From the NCBI GenBank assembly GCA_035689185.1, contig DASSLY010000088.1:1-48142 (forward strand): a DNA stretch of 48,142 nt. The letters run 5' to 3'. Below the pieces are notes generated by a model. That model made no database searches and was not told where the DNA came from. It saw nothing but the letters and a program-made list of their open reading frames with translations. This DNA is from DASSLY01 sp035689185. Its GTDB lineage: Bacteria > Actinomycetota > Actinomycetes > Actinomycetales > Dermatophilaceae. Position numbers and translations under genes: made by a program. Positions within the stretch are counted from its first letter, which is position 1, and each line of letters begins with the position of its first letter. Of this stretch, positions 24,987 to 32,145 are shown piece by piece.

Positions 24987-25008
24987 GTTCGGTGAAGGTT
25001 CACTGAAG
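24987..25008. promoter_or_regulatory. Tandem 11-bp repeat between SHOCT and response-regulator genes
   Basis: GTTCGGTGAAG (24987-24997) directly followed by GTTCACTGAAG (24998-25008): eight of eleven bases are identical. It lies in the divergent promoter region and matches the period expected of an OmpR/CopR-type response-regulator dimer site. A sister site is at 24181-24202. Confidence 0.65.
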
Positions 25009-25068
25009 TTGCCGGTCCGCAGGCGGCCCAGGACACGGGCGGGCGCGGCCGGCTGCCACGATCAGGTC

Positions 25069-25833
25069 ATGACTCATGGCGACACCAGCGCACGCGTCGG
25101 CGAGGGGGTCGCTCAGGCTGCCCGGGTGGGGCCGCTCGGACGACGCGCCCTGGTGGTGGAGGACGAGGTCGCGATGGCCACCGTGATCGGCAGCTACCTG
25201 GAACGGGACGGCTTCGAGGTCTTCCTCAGCCACGACGGCCTGGACGCCGTTCGCCAGGCCCGGGAGGTCGACCCGGACGTGGTGGTCCTTGACCTGGGCC
25301 TGCCCGGTCAGGACGGCATCGAGGTATGCCGGCAGCTGCGCACCTTCTCCGATGCCTACGTCGTCATGCTGACTGCCCGCAGCGACGAGGTGGACACCCT
25401 GGTGGGGCTCTCGGTCGGCGCAGACGACTACATGACCAAGCCGTTCAGCCCACGGGAACTGGTGGCTCGGCTCCGCGCGATGTTGCGACGCCCTCGACCG
25501 CTGGGGGCCCGGGCACCGGAGCATGCACAGACCCGCACGTTCGGCCCCCTGGTCATCGACGCCGTCGGACGCGACGTCTGGCTCGACAACGAGCCGGTGT
25601 CGCTGACCCGCACGGAGTTCGACGTCCTCGCAGCCCTGTCCGAGCGACCTCGGCTGGCCTTCAGCCGGCGTCAGCTCATCGAGGCGGTGTGGGGCCAGGC
25701 CTGGGTGGGCGACGAGCACCTGGTGGACGTCCACATCGGGCACCTGCGCCGCAAGCTCGCAGACGACGCGGCCGAGTCGCGGTTCATCCGCACGGTCCGC
25801 GGCGTGGGGTATCGGATGGGCACAGGTCGGTGA
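25069..25833 (+). CDS. OmpR-family response regulator, CopR-like
   Basis: A 254-residue regulator. The receiver domain, residues about 30-145, has the phospho-acceptor Asp75 in VVVLDLGLPG, the acidic pair in VVEDE, and the Lys in YMTKPF. The C-terminal winged-helix domain includes LTRTEFDVLAALSERP, VWGQAWVGDEHLVDVHIGHL and IRTVRGVGYRMG. ATG 25069 is chosen; upstream frame is open but the sequence there is the promoter with direct repeats. The gene overlaps the sensor kinase by GTGA. From context it should control copper-response genes, probably including itself and the DUF305 lipoprotein. Confidence 0.93.
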   Translation: MTHGDTSARVGEGVAQAARVGPLGRRALVVEDEVAMATVIGSYLERDGFEVFLSHDGLDAVRQAREVDPDVVVLDLGLPGQDGIEVCRQLRTFSDAYVVMLTARSDEVDTLVGLSVGADDYMTKPFSPRELVARLRAMLRRPRPLGARAPEHAQTRTFGPLVIDAVGRDVWLDNEPVSLTRTEFDVLAALSERPRLAFSRRQLIEAVWGQAWVGDEHLVDVHIGHLRRKLADDAAESRFIRTVRGVGYRMGTGR

Positions 25834-26990
25834 AGGGCCCCCGCGCGGGGGGTGGCGGACTGGCCACCCGGCTGCTCTTGGCCCAGTCCCTCGTGCTGCT
25901 CGCCGGCGCCCTGACTGCGTGGGTGGTCGCCACCTTGGTGGCGCCCGGCATCTTCCACGACCACCTGATGCGCGCCGGGGTCGGCCGGGCCTCGACCGAG
26001 GCGGTCCACGTCGAGGAGGCGTTCGGCTCCGCGCTGCTCATCGCGCTGGGTGTGGCGCTGGGCGCCGCCGTGCTGCTGGCTCTGTCCGTGACCGGCTACT
26101 TCACCCGCCGGGTCCAGCGGTCGACCGCCGCCGTCGCACTGTCCGCGGCCAAGATCGCCGAGGGCGGGTACGGGTCGCGGGTGCCACGTCCCGGCCTCGG
26201 CACCGAGTTCGACCAGCTCGCGTCCACGATCAACGAGCTCGCCCAGCGCCTCGGCGACGTCGACACCACCCGGCGTCGCATCCTGGCCGACCTTGCCCAC
26301 GAGATGCGCACCCCGGTGGCCACCATCGAGGCCCATCTGGAGGCGTTGGAGGACGGGGTGCGGACCCTCGACGCGGACACGCTGGCCGTGCTGCACGGAG
26401 CCGCCCAGCGACTGCAGCGCCTCGCCGAGGACGTCAGCGCGGTGTCGCAGGCCGAGGAGGGACTGCTCGAGCTGCGCCCGGTGCGCACCAACCCCCGGGC
26501 CCTGCTGGAGGTCGCCGCGGCGGCGGCCAGGGACGGGTATGCCGCCAAGGGCGTGAGCTTGGCGGTGGAGGCGGCGCACGGTCCGGCGGTGGCGGTCGAC
26601 CCGCAGCGCCTGGGCCAGGTGCTTGGCAACCTGCTGGAGAACGCTCTGCGCCACACCCCGCCGGGTGGCCGCGTCACCCTGACCGCCTCCTCGCCACGCG
26701 CTTACTGGGTCGAGCTGCGGGTCCAGGACACCGGCTCGGGCATCGCGGCCGAGCAGCTGGGGCACATCTTCGAGCGGTTCTACCGCGCCGATCCCGCCCG
26801 TAGCCGGGCCCACGGCGGCAGCGGCATCGGGCTCACCATCAGTCGCGCCCTGGTGGAGGCACACGGCGGCAGCCTGTCCGCCGCGAGCCCAGGAGCGGGC
26901 CTCGGCACCACGTTCGTCATCCGGCTGCCGGCCGCGCGCGAGTCGGAGGGCGAGCGGGCGCGGGCCGGGGAATACACCCCCCGGGGGTAA
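25830..26990 (+). CDS. Sensor histidine kinase, CopS-like
   Basis: A 386-residue kinase with two membrane segments (about residues 13-37 and 70-93), a short external loop of about 30 residues containing HDH and a further His (FHDHLMRAG, VHVEEAF), then HAMP, a dimerisation domain with phospho-His157 in DLAHEMRTPVATIEAH, and the ATPase domain (NLLENALRHTPPG, DTGSGI, GGSGIGLTI). The His-rich loop would suit sensing a metal ion outside the membrane. GTG 25830 overlaps the regulator's stop. The end of the gene carries a CsoR-like operator for the next transcription unit. Confidence 0.92.
   Translation: MKGPRAGGGGLATRLLLAQSLVLLAGALTAWVVATLVAPGIFHDHLMRAGVGRASTEAVHVEEAFGSALLIALGVALGAAVLLALSVTGYFTRRVQRSTAAVALSAAKIAEGGYGSRVPRPGLGTEFDQLASTINELAQRLGDVDTTRRRILADLAHEMRTPVATIEAHLEALEDGVRTLDADTLAVLHGAAQRLQRLAEDVSAVSQAEEGLLELRPVRTNPRALLEVAAAAARDGYAAKGVSLAVEAAHGPAVAVDPQRLGQVLGNLLENALRHTPPGGRVTLTASSPRAYWVELRVQDTGSGIAAEQLGHIFERFYRADPARSRAHGGSGIGLTISRALVEAHGGSLSAASPGAGLGTTFVIRLPAARESEGERARAGEYTPRG
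26972..26990. promoter_or_regulatory. CsoR-type operator overlapping the 3' end of the kinase gene
   Basis: TACACCCCCCGGGGGTA (26973-26989) is an almost perfect palindrome of the kind bound by copper-responsive CsoR, whose sites have C-runs and G-runs flanked by TA. It is 31 bases before the csoR start and includes the kinase stop codon. Confidence 0.75.
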
Positions 26991-27020
26991 TGTTGGGAGC
27001 GACGACGAGAGGGTGCCCCG

Positions 27021-27332
27021 ATGACCGGTCAGGAATCACCACCAGCCGCTGTGCCCGGCTACATCGACAACGTGGGGTCCCATCTACGTCGGCTGCGCCG
27101 CGTCGAGGGACAGGTTCGCGGCCTGCAGCGGATGGTCGAGTCCGATACCTACTGCATCGATGTCCTGACCCAGGTCGCGGCGGCGACCAAGGCGCTGGAG
27201 GCCTTCGCACTCGGCCTGCTGGACGACCATCTGCGCCACTGCCTGGCCAGCGCGGCGCGCGATCCCTCGGCCGACCTCGACGACGTGGTCGCCGAGGCGT
27301 CGGCCGCGATCGCCCGGCTGGTCCGCTCCTGA
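27021..27332 (+). CDS. csoR: Copper-sensing transcriptional repressor CsoR
   Basis: A 103-residue all-helical repressor of the CsoR/RcnR family. It binds operator DNA without metal and is released when Cu(I) binds. The copper-binding triad is present at exact family spacing: Cys45 (TYCIDVL), His70 and Cys74 (DDHLRHCL), matching the 36/61/65 positions of the Mycobacterium tuberculosis protein. The basic N-terminal helix HLRRLRRVEGQVRGLQRMVE is typical. An operator overlaps the end of the kinase gene just upstream, so it should autorepress and also control copZ and copA downstream. Confidence 0.95.
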   Translation: MTGQESPPAAVPGYIDNVGSHLRRLRRVEGQVRGLQRMVESDTYCIDVLTQVAAATKALEAFALGLLDDHLRHCLASAARDPSADLDDVVAEASAAIARLVRS

Positions 27333-27350
27333 GCCCGGCAGTGCGCACCG

Positions 27351-27390
27351 ACAGACAGCGACAGATCCCGACAGATCCCGACAGATCCCA
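27351..27390. repeat. Tandem 10-bp repeat between csoR and copZ
   Basis: GACAGATCCC occurs three times in a row at 27361-27390, preceded by a partial unit GACAGACAGC. It lies in the 98-base csoR-copZ gap. It is not palindromic and may be a slippage-prone tract or a binding array. Confidence 0.85.
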
Positions 27391-27430
27391 ACACGATCCA
27401 CATACCAGACAATCAACCTGGGAGACCCTC

Positions 27431-27652
27431 ATGACCACACAGACCTACTCCGTGACCGGCATGACCTGCGGCCACTGCGTCAGCGCCGTGACCAGCGAGA
27501 TCACACGGATCCCCGGCGTCACCGAGGTGACGGTGGACCTCGTCCCTGCCGGCACCTCCGCCGTCACCGTCGCCAGCCACCGGCCGCTGGCCGAGCCCGA
27601 CGTCGCCGCCGCCCTCGACGAGGCCGGCGACTACGCGCTGGCCCGCACCTGA
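27431..27652 (+). CDS. copZ: Copper chaperone CopZ, heavy-metal-associated domain protein
   Basis: A 73-residue single HMA domain with the metal-binding motif MTCGHC at residues 11-16, and VTEVTVDLVPAGTSAVTV. It carries Cu(I) in the cytoplasm and passes it to CopA or CsoR. ATG 27431 follows GGGAGA; the open frame upstream is not real. It is downstream of csoR and 40 bases before copA. Confidence 0.95.
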   Translation: MTTQTYSVTGMTCGHCVSAVTSEITRIPGVTEVTVDLVPAGTSAVTVASHRPLAEPDVAAALDEAGDYALART

Positions 27653-27692
27653 GCTGACGTACGCCCCGCACGGGGCGGGAAGGACCGCATAC

Positions 27693-29984
27693 ATGAGCGT
27701 GCAACGCACCGGCGAGCAGCAGCAGACGCGCGACGTGGAGCTCGCGATCGGCGGGATGACGTGCGCCTCGTGCGCGGCCCGGATCGAGAAGAAGCTGAAC
27801 AAGATGCCTGGCGTCGCGGCGAGCGTGAACTACGCCACCGAGAAGGCGAAGGTCAGCTACACCGCCGACGTCGCGCCGGAGGACCTGGTGGCCACGGTGG
27901 AGGCGACCGGCTACTCAGCAACGCTCCCCCCCGCCCCGTCGGCCGGGGAGGAGGTCGTCGACCTCGACCAGCTCGCCAAGGACGAGCAGGCCGCGGCCTG
28001 GCGCCGGCGCCTGCTCGTGTCGGCCGTGCTCACCGTGCCGGTCCTGCTGATGTCCATGGTCCCGGCCGCGCAGTTCGACAACTGGCAGTGGCTGTCGCTC
28101 ACCCTGGCGTCCCCGGTCGTGGTGTGGGGTGCCCTGCCGTTCCACCGCGCCGCCTGGACCAACCTGCGACACCGGGCCACCACGATGGACACGCTGATCT
28201 CGGTGGGCGTGGGGGCGGCCTACGTCTGGTCGCTGTGGGCGCTGTTCTTCGGCGGGGCGGGCATGACCGGGATGCGGATGCGGTTCGACCTGCTGCCCAG
28301 CCGGGCAAGCAACGGCCAGGCCCACATCTATCTGGAGGTCGCCGCCGCGGTGACCACCTTCATCGTGGCCGGACGCTACTTCGAGGCCCGCGCCAAGCGG
28401 ACGTCCGGTGCGGCGCTGCGCGCGCTGCTCGACCTGGGCGCCAAGGACGTCGCTGTGCTACGCGACGGCCCGTCGGGACAGGTCGAGGTCCGTATGCCGG
28501 CCGGCCGGCTGACCGTCGGCGACCTGTTCGTGGTGCGGCCGGGTGAGAAGATCGCCACCGACGGCGTCGTCGCCACCGGCACCTCCGCCGTGGACGCCTC
28601 CATGCTCACCGGGGAGCCGGTGCCGGTGGAGGTGGGCCCCGGCGACGCCGTCGTCGGTGCCACCGTCAACGCGGGCGGGCGCCTGGTCGTCCGGGCGACC
28701 AGGGTGGGGTCCGACACCCAGCTGGCGCAGATGGCCAGGCTGGTCGAGGACGCACAGAGCGGTAAGGCCGAGGTCCAGCGCCTGGCCGACCGCGTTTCCG
28801 CGGTGTTCGTGCCGGTCGTCATCGGGCTGTCCCTGGCGACGCTGGCGGGCTGGCTGCTGACCGGGCACTCCCCCAGCGCCGCGTTCACCGCCGCCGTCGC
28901 CGTGCTCATCATCGCCTGCCCGTGCGCCTTGGGTCTGGCGACACCCACGGCGCTGCTCGTCGGAACCGGCCGCGGCGCCCAGCTCGGCATCCTGATCAAG
29001 GGCCCGCAGATCCTGGAGTCGACGCGCCGCATCGACACCGTCGTGCTCGACAAGACCGGCACCGTCACCACGGGCCAGATGGCCGTGGTCGACGTCCACG
29101 CTGCCACGGGTGAGAGCCTGAGGCAGGTACGGGCCGTCGCCGGAGCCCTGGAGGTCGCCTCCGAGCACCCGATCGGCCGGGCGATCGCCAAGCACGCGAT
29201 GGACGCCGGCGTACCGCTGGATGCGGTGCAGGACTTCGCCGCTCACGGCGGCAACGGCGTCTCCGGTGTCGTGGGCGGCCACGCCGCGATGGCTGGGCGG
29301 CGGGACTGGCTCTCCAGCGAGTGGGGACTGAGCGCGCCGCAGCGCCTGGTCCACCTGGCCGACGAGGCACAAGCCGAGGGCCGGACCCCGGTGTGGGTGG
29401 CCTGGGACGGTCAGGTGCGCGCCGTCATCGTGGTCGCCGACACCGTCAAGGCGACTTCCGCCCGGGCCATTGCCGAGCTTCGACAGCTCGGGCTGCGTCC
29501 GGTCCTGCTCACCGGCGACAACGCCCGAGCCGCCGGGGCGGTCGCGCGACGCGTCGGGATCGACTCCGCCGACGTCGTAGCAGAGGTGCTTCCCGCCGAC
29601 AAGGTCGACCTGGTGCGGCGACTGCAGGACGAGGGCGCGGTCGTGGCCATGATCGGGGACGGCGTCAACGACGCCGCAGCCCTCGCGCAGGCGGACCTCG
29701 GCCTGGCCATGGGCACCGGCACCGACGTGGCCATCGAGGCCTCTGACCTCACCCTGGTGACCGGCGACCTGCGGGCCGCGCCGGACGCCATCCGGCTCGC
29801 GCGCGCCACGTTGAGGACGATCAAGGGCAACCTGTTCTGGGCCTTCGCCTACAACGTCGCGGCACTCCCCCTCGCGGCGCTGGGCCTGCTCAACCCGCTG
29901 ATCGCCGGAGCGGCGATGGCGTTCAGCTCGGTGTTCGTCGTCACCAACAGCCTGCGGTTGCGGACGTTCGCCGCCAGCCGATGA
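27693..29984 (+). CDS. copA: Copper-exporting P1B-type ATPase CopA
   Basis: A 763-residue Cu(I) efflux pump. The N-terminal HMA domain has GMTCASC (Cys24, Cys27). The membrane metal site is CPC at residues 409-411 in IACPCALGLATPT, the phosphorylated Asp is Asp453 in DKTGTVTTG, the actuator loop reads LTGEPVPVE, and the ATP-binding domain has the SEHPIGRAI motif with the invariant His-Pro, GDGVNDAAAL and MGTGTDVAIEASDLTL. Full length for the family. It moves cytosolic copper outwards. It follows copZ; the CGCCCC-GCAC-GGGGCG inverted repeat at 27662-27677 just before it may be a hairpin or a second operator. Confidence 0.97.
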   Translation: MSVQRTGEQQQTRDVELAIGGMTCASCAARIEKKLNKMPGVAASVNYATEKAKVSYTADVAPEDLVATVEATGYSATLPPAPSAGEEVVDLDQLAKDEQAAAWRRRLLVSAVLTVPVLLMSMVPAAQFDNWQWLSLTLASPVVVWGALPFHRAAWTNLRHRATTMDTLISVGVGAAYVWSLWALFFGGAGMTGMRMRFDLLPSRASNGQAHIYLEVAAAVTTFIVAGRYFEARAKRTSGAALRALLDLGAKDVAVLRDGPSGQVEVRMPAGRLTVGDLFVVRPGEKIATDGVVATGTSAVDASMLTGEPVPVEVGPGDAVVGATVNAGGRLVVRATRVGSDTQLAQMARLVEDAQSGKAEVQRLADRVSAVFVPVVIGLSLATLAGWLLTGHSPSAAFTAAVAVLIIACPCALGLATPTALLVGTGRGAQLGILIKGPQILESTRRIDTVVLDKTGTVTTGQMAVVDVHAATGESLRQVRAVAGALEVASEHPIGRAIAKHAMDAGVPLDAVQDFAAHGGNGVSGVVGGHAAMAGRRDWLSSEWGLSAPQRLVHLADEAQAEGRTPVWVAWDGQVRAVIVVADTVKATSARAIAELRQLGLRPVLLTGDNARAAGAVARRVGIDSADVVAEVLPADKVDLVRRLQDEGAVVAMIGDGVNDAAALAQADLGLAMGTGTDVAIEASDLTLVTGDLRAAPDAIRLARATLRTIKGNLFWAFAYNVAALPLAALGLLNPLIAGAAMAFSSVFVVTNSLRLRTFAASR

Positions 29985-30013
29985 TGACTCGCCGCCCGAG
30001 CTGAGCGCAGGAC

Positions 30014-30027
30014 GGGACCTTTGGCCC
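30014..30027 (+). promoter_or_regulatory. Dos-box-like site upstream of the cytochrome b module
   Basis: GGGACCTTTGGCCC matches the 14-bp core of the mycobacterial DosR/DevR box (GGGACTWWAGTCCC) at the key G and C positions, and follows GGGNCNNNNGNCCC exactly. It lies 36 bases before the start of the exported protein that leads the cytochrome b genes. Control by an oxygen or redox two-component system is suggested. Confidence 0.55.
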
Positions 30028-30062
30028 TATGGGCGGGTTCCCGGTCATCACAGGCTGGCCGG

Positions 30063-30710
30063 ATGGCGAGGTCTACCATCGCCGCCGAGCGGTCCGCAGC
30101 CACGCTCCCGTCGCCAGCCGCCCGAGCGCTGGGCCGTCGCGTCGCCGCCATCGCCGTGCTCCTGACCGGCGTGGCGCTGGGGCTGCTCGTTCCCGCTCCG
30201 CCGGCGCTGGCCCATGGCGGGGAGGAGAGCACTGAGGGCTACCTCTTGGTGCAACAGGCACTCGGCCACCTCGCTCACGACACCACGCCTAGCGGCATCG
30301 ACCTCGCCATGGAGAAGGTCGACGACGCACTCGCGGCGACGGACCAGGAGGGGGTCGCCATCGCCGAGGTCAACCAGGCCAAGAGCGCCCTGGAGGCGGG
30401 ACGGGTCGCCCAGGCGCGAGCGCTGCTGCAGGAGGCGATCCAGCAGGCCGTGAGCGAGCTGCCGCCCGCGACGGGGAACCAGACCGGCACGACGGTGGTG
30501 GCACCAGAGCTGCCCGGCCGCGCCGGCCTGAAAGGCCAGGACTGGGCGTTCCTGACCGCCTCGTTCGTCCTGCTCGTGGTCGGCGTGGGGCTCGGCGTTC
30601 TGCTCCGTCCCAAGGACTCCATCGGTGTGCTGCGCCGGCGGCTGGCCGCGTCCAGGCCGGCGCCTGGGGGCGACGGTTCCGCACCCCTTGGTGCGGCCGG
30701 GGGCCGATGA
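30063..30710 (+). CDS. Exported helical protein with C-terminal membrane anchor
   Basis: A 215-residue protein starting at ATG 30063. A signal peptide spans about residues 27-52 (VAAIAVLLTGVALGLLVPAPPALA); predicted cleavage after ALA leaves HGGEE as the mature N-terminus. The external domain of about 100 residues is helical and Ala-rich (AMEKVDDALAATDQEGVAIAE, ARALLQEAIQQAV). One membrane helix follows (FLTASFVLLVVGVGLGVLL), then a short basic tail. The next gene, cytochrome b, begins at its stop (ATGA), so it is probably a partner of that protein. Family not recognised. Confidence 0.7.
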   Translation: MARSTIAAERSAATLPSPAARALGRRVAAIAVLLTGVALGLLVPAPPALAHGGEESTEGYLLVQQALGHLAHDTTPSGIDLAMEKVDDALAATDQEGVAIAEVNQAKSALEAGRVAQARALLQEAIQQAVSELPPATGNQTGTTVVAPELPGRAGLKGQDWAFLTASFVLLVVGVGLGVLLRPKDSIGVLRRRLAASRPAPGGDGSAPLGAAGGR

Positions 30711-31804
30711 TGGCCACGACCGCCCGGCACCTCGCGCCGGCTCGCCCCCCCGGGCGGGTCCGCAAGGCCGTCGACGTCATCGACGACCGCCTCGGGATCA
30801 AGGCACTGGAGTACCCCGTGCCCGAGCATGCGAACAACGTGGCCTGGAGCCTGGGGGGGGTCACGGCCTGTGCCTTCGGGGTCCTCGTCGTCACCGGGTT
30901 CCTCCTGGTCCAGTTCTATGCGCCCGTGCCGGAGGCCGCCAACCAGTCGGTGCGCGACATGGTGACCCAGGTCTGGGGCATGCGGTTCGTCCGCGCGCTG
31001 CACTACTGGTCGGCCCAGGCCATGTACGTCCTCGCCGCGCTGCACCTGCTGCGCGTCTTCGTGACCGGCTCGTACAAGAAGCCGCGCGAGGGCAACTGGC
31101 TCGTGGGCGTGGTGATGTTCGCCCTGGTGCTGCTGGCCCTGTTCTCGGGCACCGTGCTGAAGTGGGACCAGGAGGGCTTCGAGGCCCTGGGCCACAACCT
31201 GGAGATCGGGGCCCTGCTCGGTGGGGTGGGCACGTGGTTCTCTGCCGACTTTGCCAGCCGGGTTCCCATCCTCGTCCGCCTCTACGGCGCCCACGTCGTG
31301 ATGATCCCCGGGCTGATCTTCGCCCTGATGGTCCTGCACGGGCTGCTCGTCAAGCGGCACCGCATCTCCCCGCACCCGGCCCTGCCGGCGGACGACTCCG
31401 GCCAGCAGGCGGCGGCGGAGGAACCCACGGAACCGTTCACGCATCACCTGCGCCGCGTCGGCGCTCTCGGGCTGGCGCTGACCGGGCTCCTCGGAATCCT
31501 GTCCGTCATCTGGCCGCCCAGTGTCGGGCCGCGTCCGGTCGCCGGTCTGGAGGTCACCCGGCCCCCCTGGAACTTCTGGTGGATGTTCACCCTGGAGAAC
31601 TGGGTCGGCCTGGCCGGCATCCTCTACGGCGGCGGCGCGCTGTTCTTGCTGCTGGCCGCCTTGCCCTTCGTGGACCGCAACCCGCAGCGGTGGTGGCGGC
31701 GTCGGCCGCTGGCCATGGTCGTGGGCCTGGCGGTTGTGCTCATCCTGGCCACCCTCACGGTGCTGATGCTGTTCACCACTGCCGCCACGCATCTGGAGAT
31801 GTAG
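30707..31804 (+). CDS. Stand-alone cytochrome b family protein
   Basis: A 365-residue membrane protein resembling cytochrome b of bc complexes. About seven membrane segments are visible. The haem-ligand His pairs appear in RALHYWSAQAMYVLAALHLLRVF's helix (LHYWSAQA and LAALHLL) and in LYGAHVVMIPG with LMVLHGLL. The quinol-site region that is normally PEWY reads PPWNFWWMF, so the catalytic Glu and Tyr are missing. No Rieske protein, cytochrome c1 or cytochrome c lies nearby. It may be a redox-active cytochrome b of another complex, or a bc relative with an altered quinone site. Coupled to the preceding exported protein. Confidence 0.8.
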   Translation: MMATTARHLAPARPPGRVRKAVDVIDDRLGIKALEYPVPEHANNVAWSLGGVTACAFGVLVVTGFLLVQFYAPVPEAANQSVRDMVTQVWGMRFVRALHYWSAQAMYVLAALHLLRVFVTGSYKKPREGNWLVGVVMFALVLLALFSGTVLKWDQEGFEALGHNLEIGALLGGVGTWFSADFASRVPILVRLYGAHVVMIPGLIFALMVLHGLLVKRHRISPHPALPADDSGQQAAAEEPTEPFTHHLRRVGALGLALTGLLGILSVIWPPSVGPRPVAGLEVTRPPWNFWWMFTLENWVGLAGILYGGGALFLLLAALPFVDRNPQRWWRRRPLAMVVGLAVVLILATLTVLMLFTTAATHLEM

Positions 31805-31806
31805 CG

Positions 31807-32145
31807 GTGCCCCCCCGCGAGTCCGGCGACCCAGCACGACGCGCGCGCGCGTCGTTCTGGGCGTTGCTGCTGGTCGCCGTGCTCGCCACGGGCTCGCTGA
31901 GCGCCTCCATCGCCGCACCACCGAGCTGGCAGACGGGTTTGCGCTTCGCCGTCAGCGGGCTGCTCCTCATCGGGTCTGCCGGGCTCGCCGTGCGGGTGCT
32001 CGACGCCCTCGAGCGCGAGCGTGGGGACACCCCGCGATACTGGGGTCATGCGATATCGAGAGCTGGGACGTTCCGGGATCAAGGTCTCCGAGATCGGCTA
32101 CGGAGCCTGGGGCATCGGCGGCGGAGCTTGGGTCGGCGCGGCTGA
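31807..32145 (+). CDS. Possible small membrane protein overlapping the aldo/keto reductase gene
   Basis: A 112-codon frame from GTG 31807, two bases after the cytochrome b stop. It has two hydrophobic segments (ASFWALLLVAVLATGSLSA and AVSGLLLIGSAGLAVRVL). The last 32 codons overlap the start of the next gene, and that portion is Arg-rich and looks like shadow sequence. It could be a small subunit of the cytochrome module whose true 3' end is merely out of frame with the neighbour. Family unknown; the coding call is tentative. Confidence 0.45.
   Translation: MPPRESGDPARRARASFWALLLVAVLATGSLSASIAAPPSWQTGLRFAVSGLLLIGSAGLAVRVLDALERERGDTPRYWGHAISRAGTFRDQGLRDRLRSLGHRRRSLGRRG

Noticed and set aside
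27662..27677. CGCCCC-GCAC-GGGGCG before copA considered as a second CsoR operator
   Set aside because: It lacks the flanking TA bases of CsoR sites and sits next to the ribosome binding site; a simple hairpin is equally likely.
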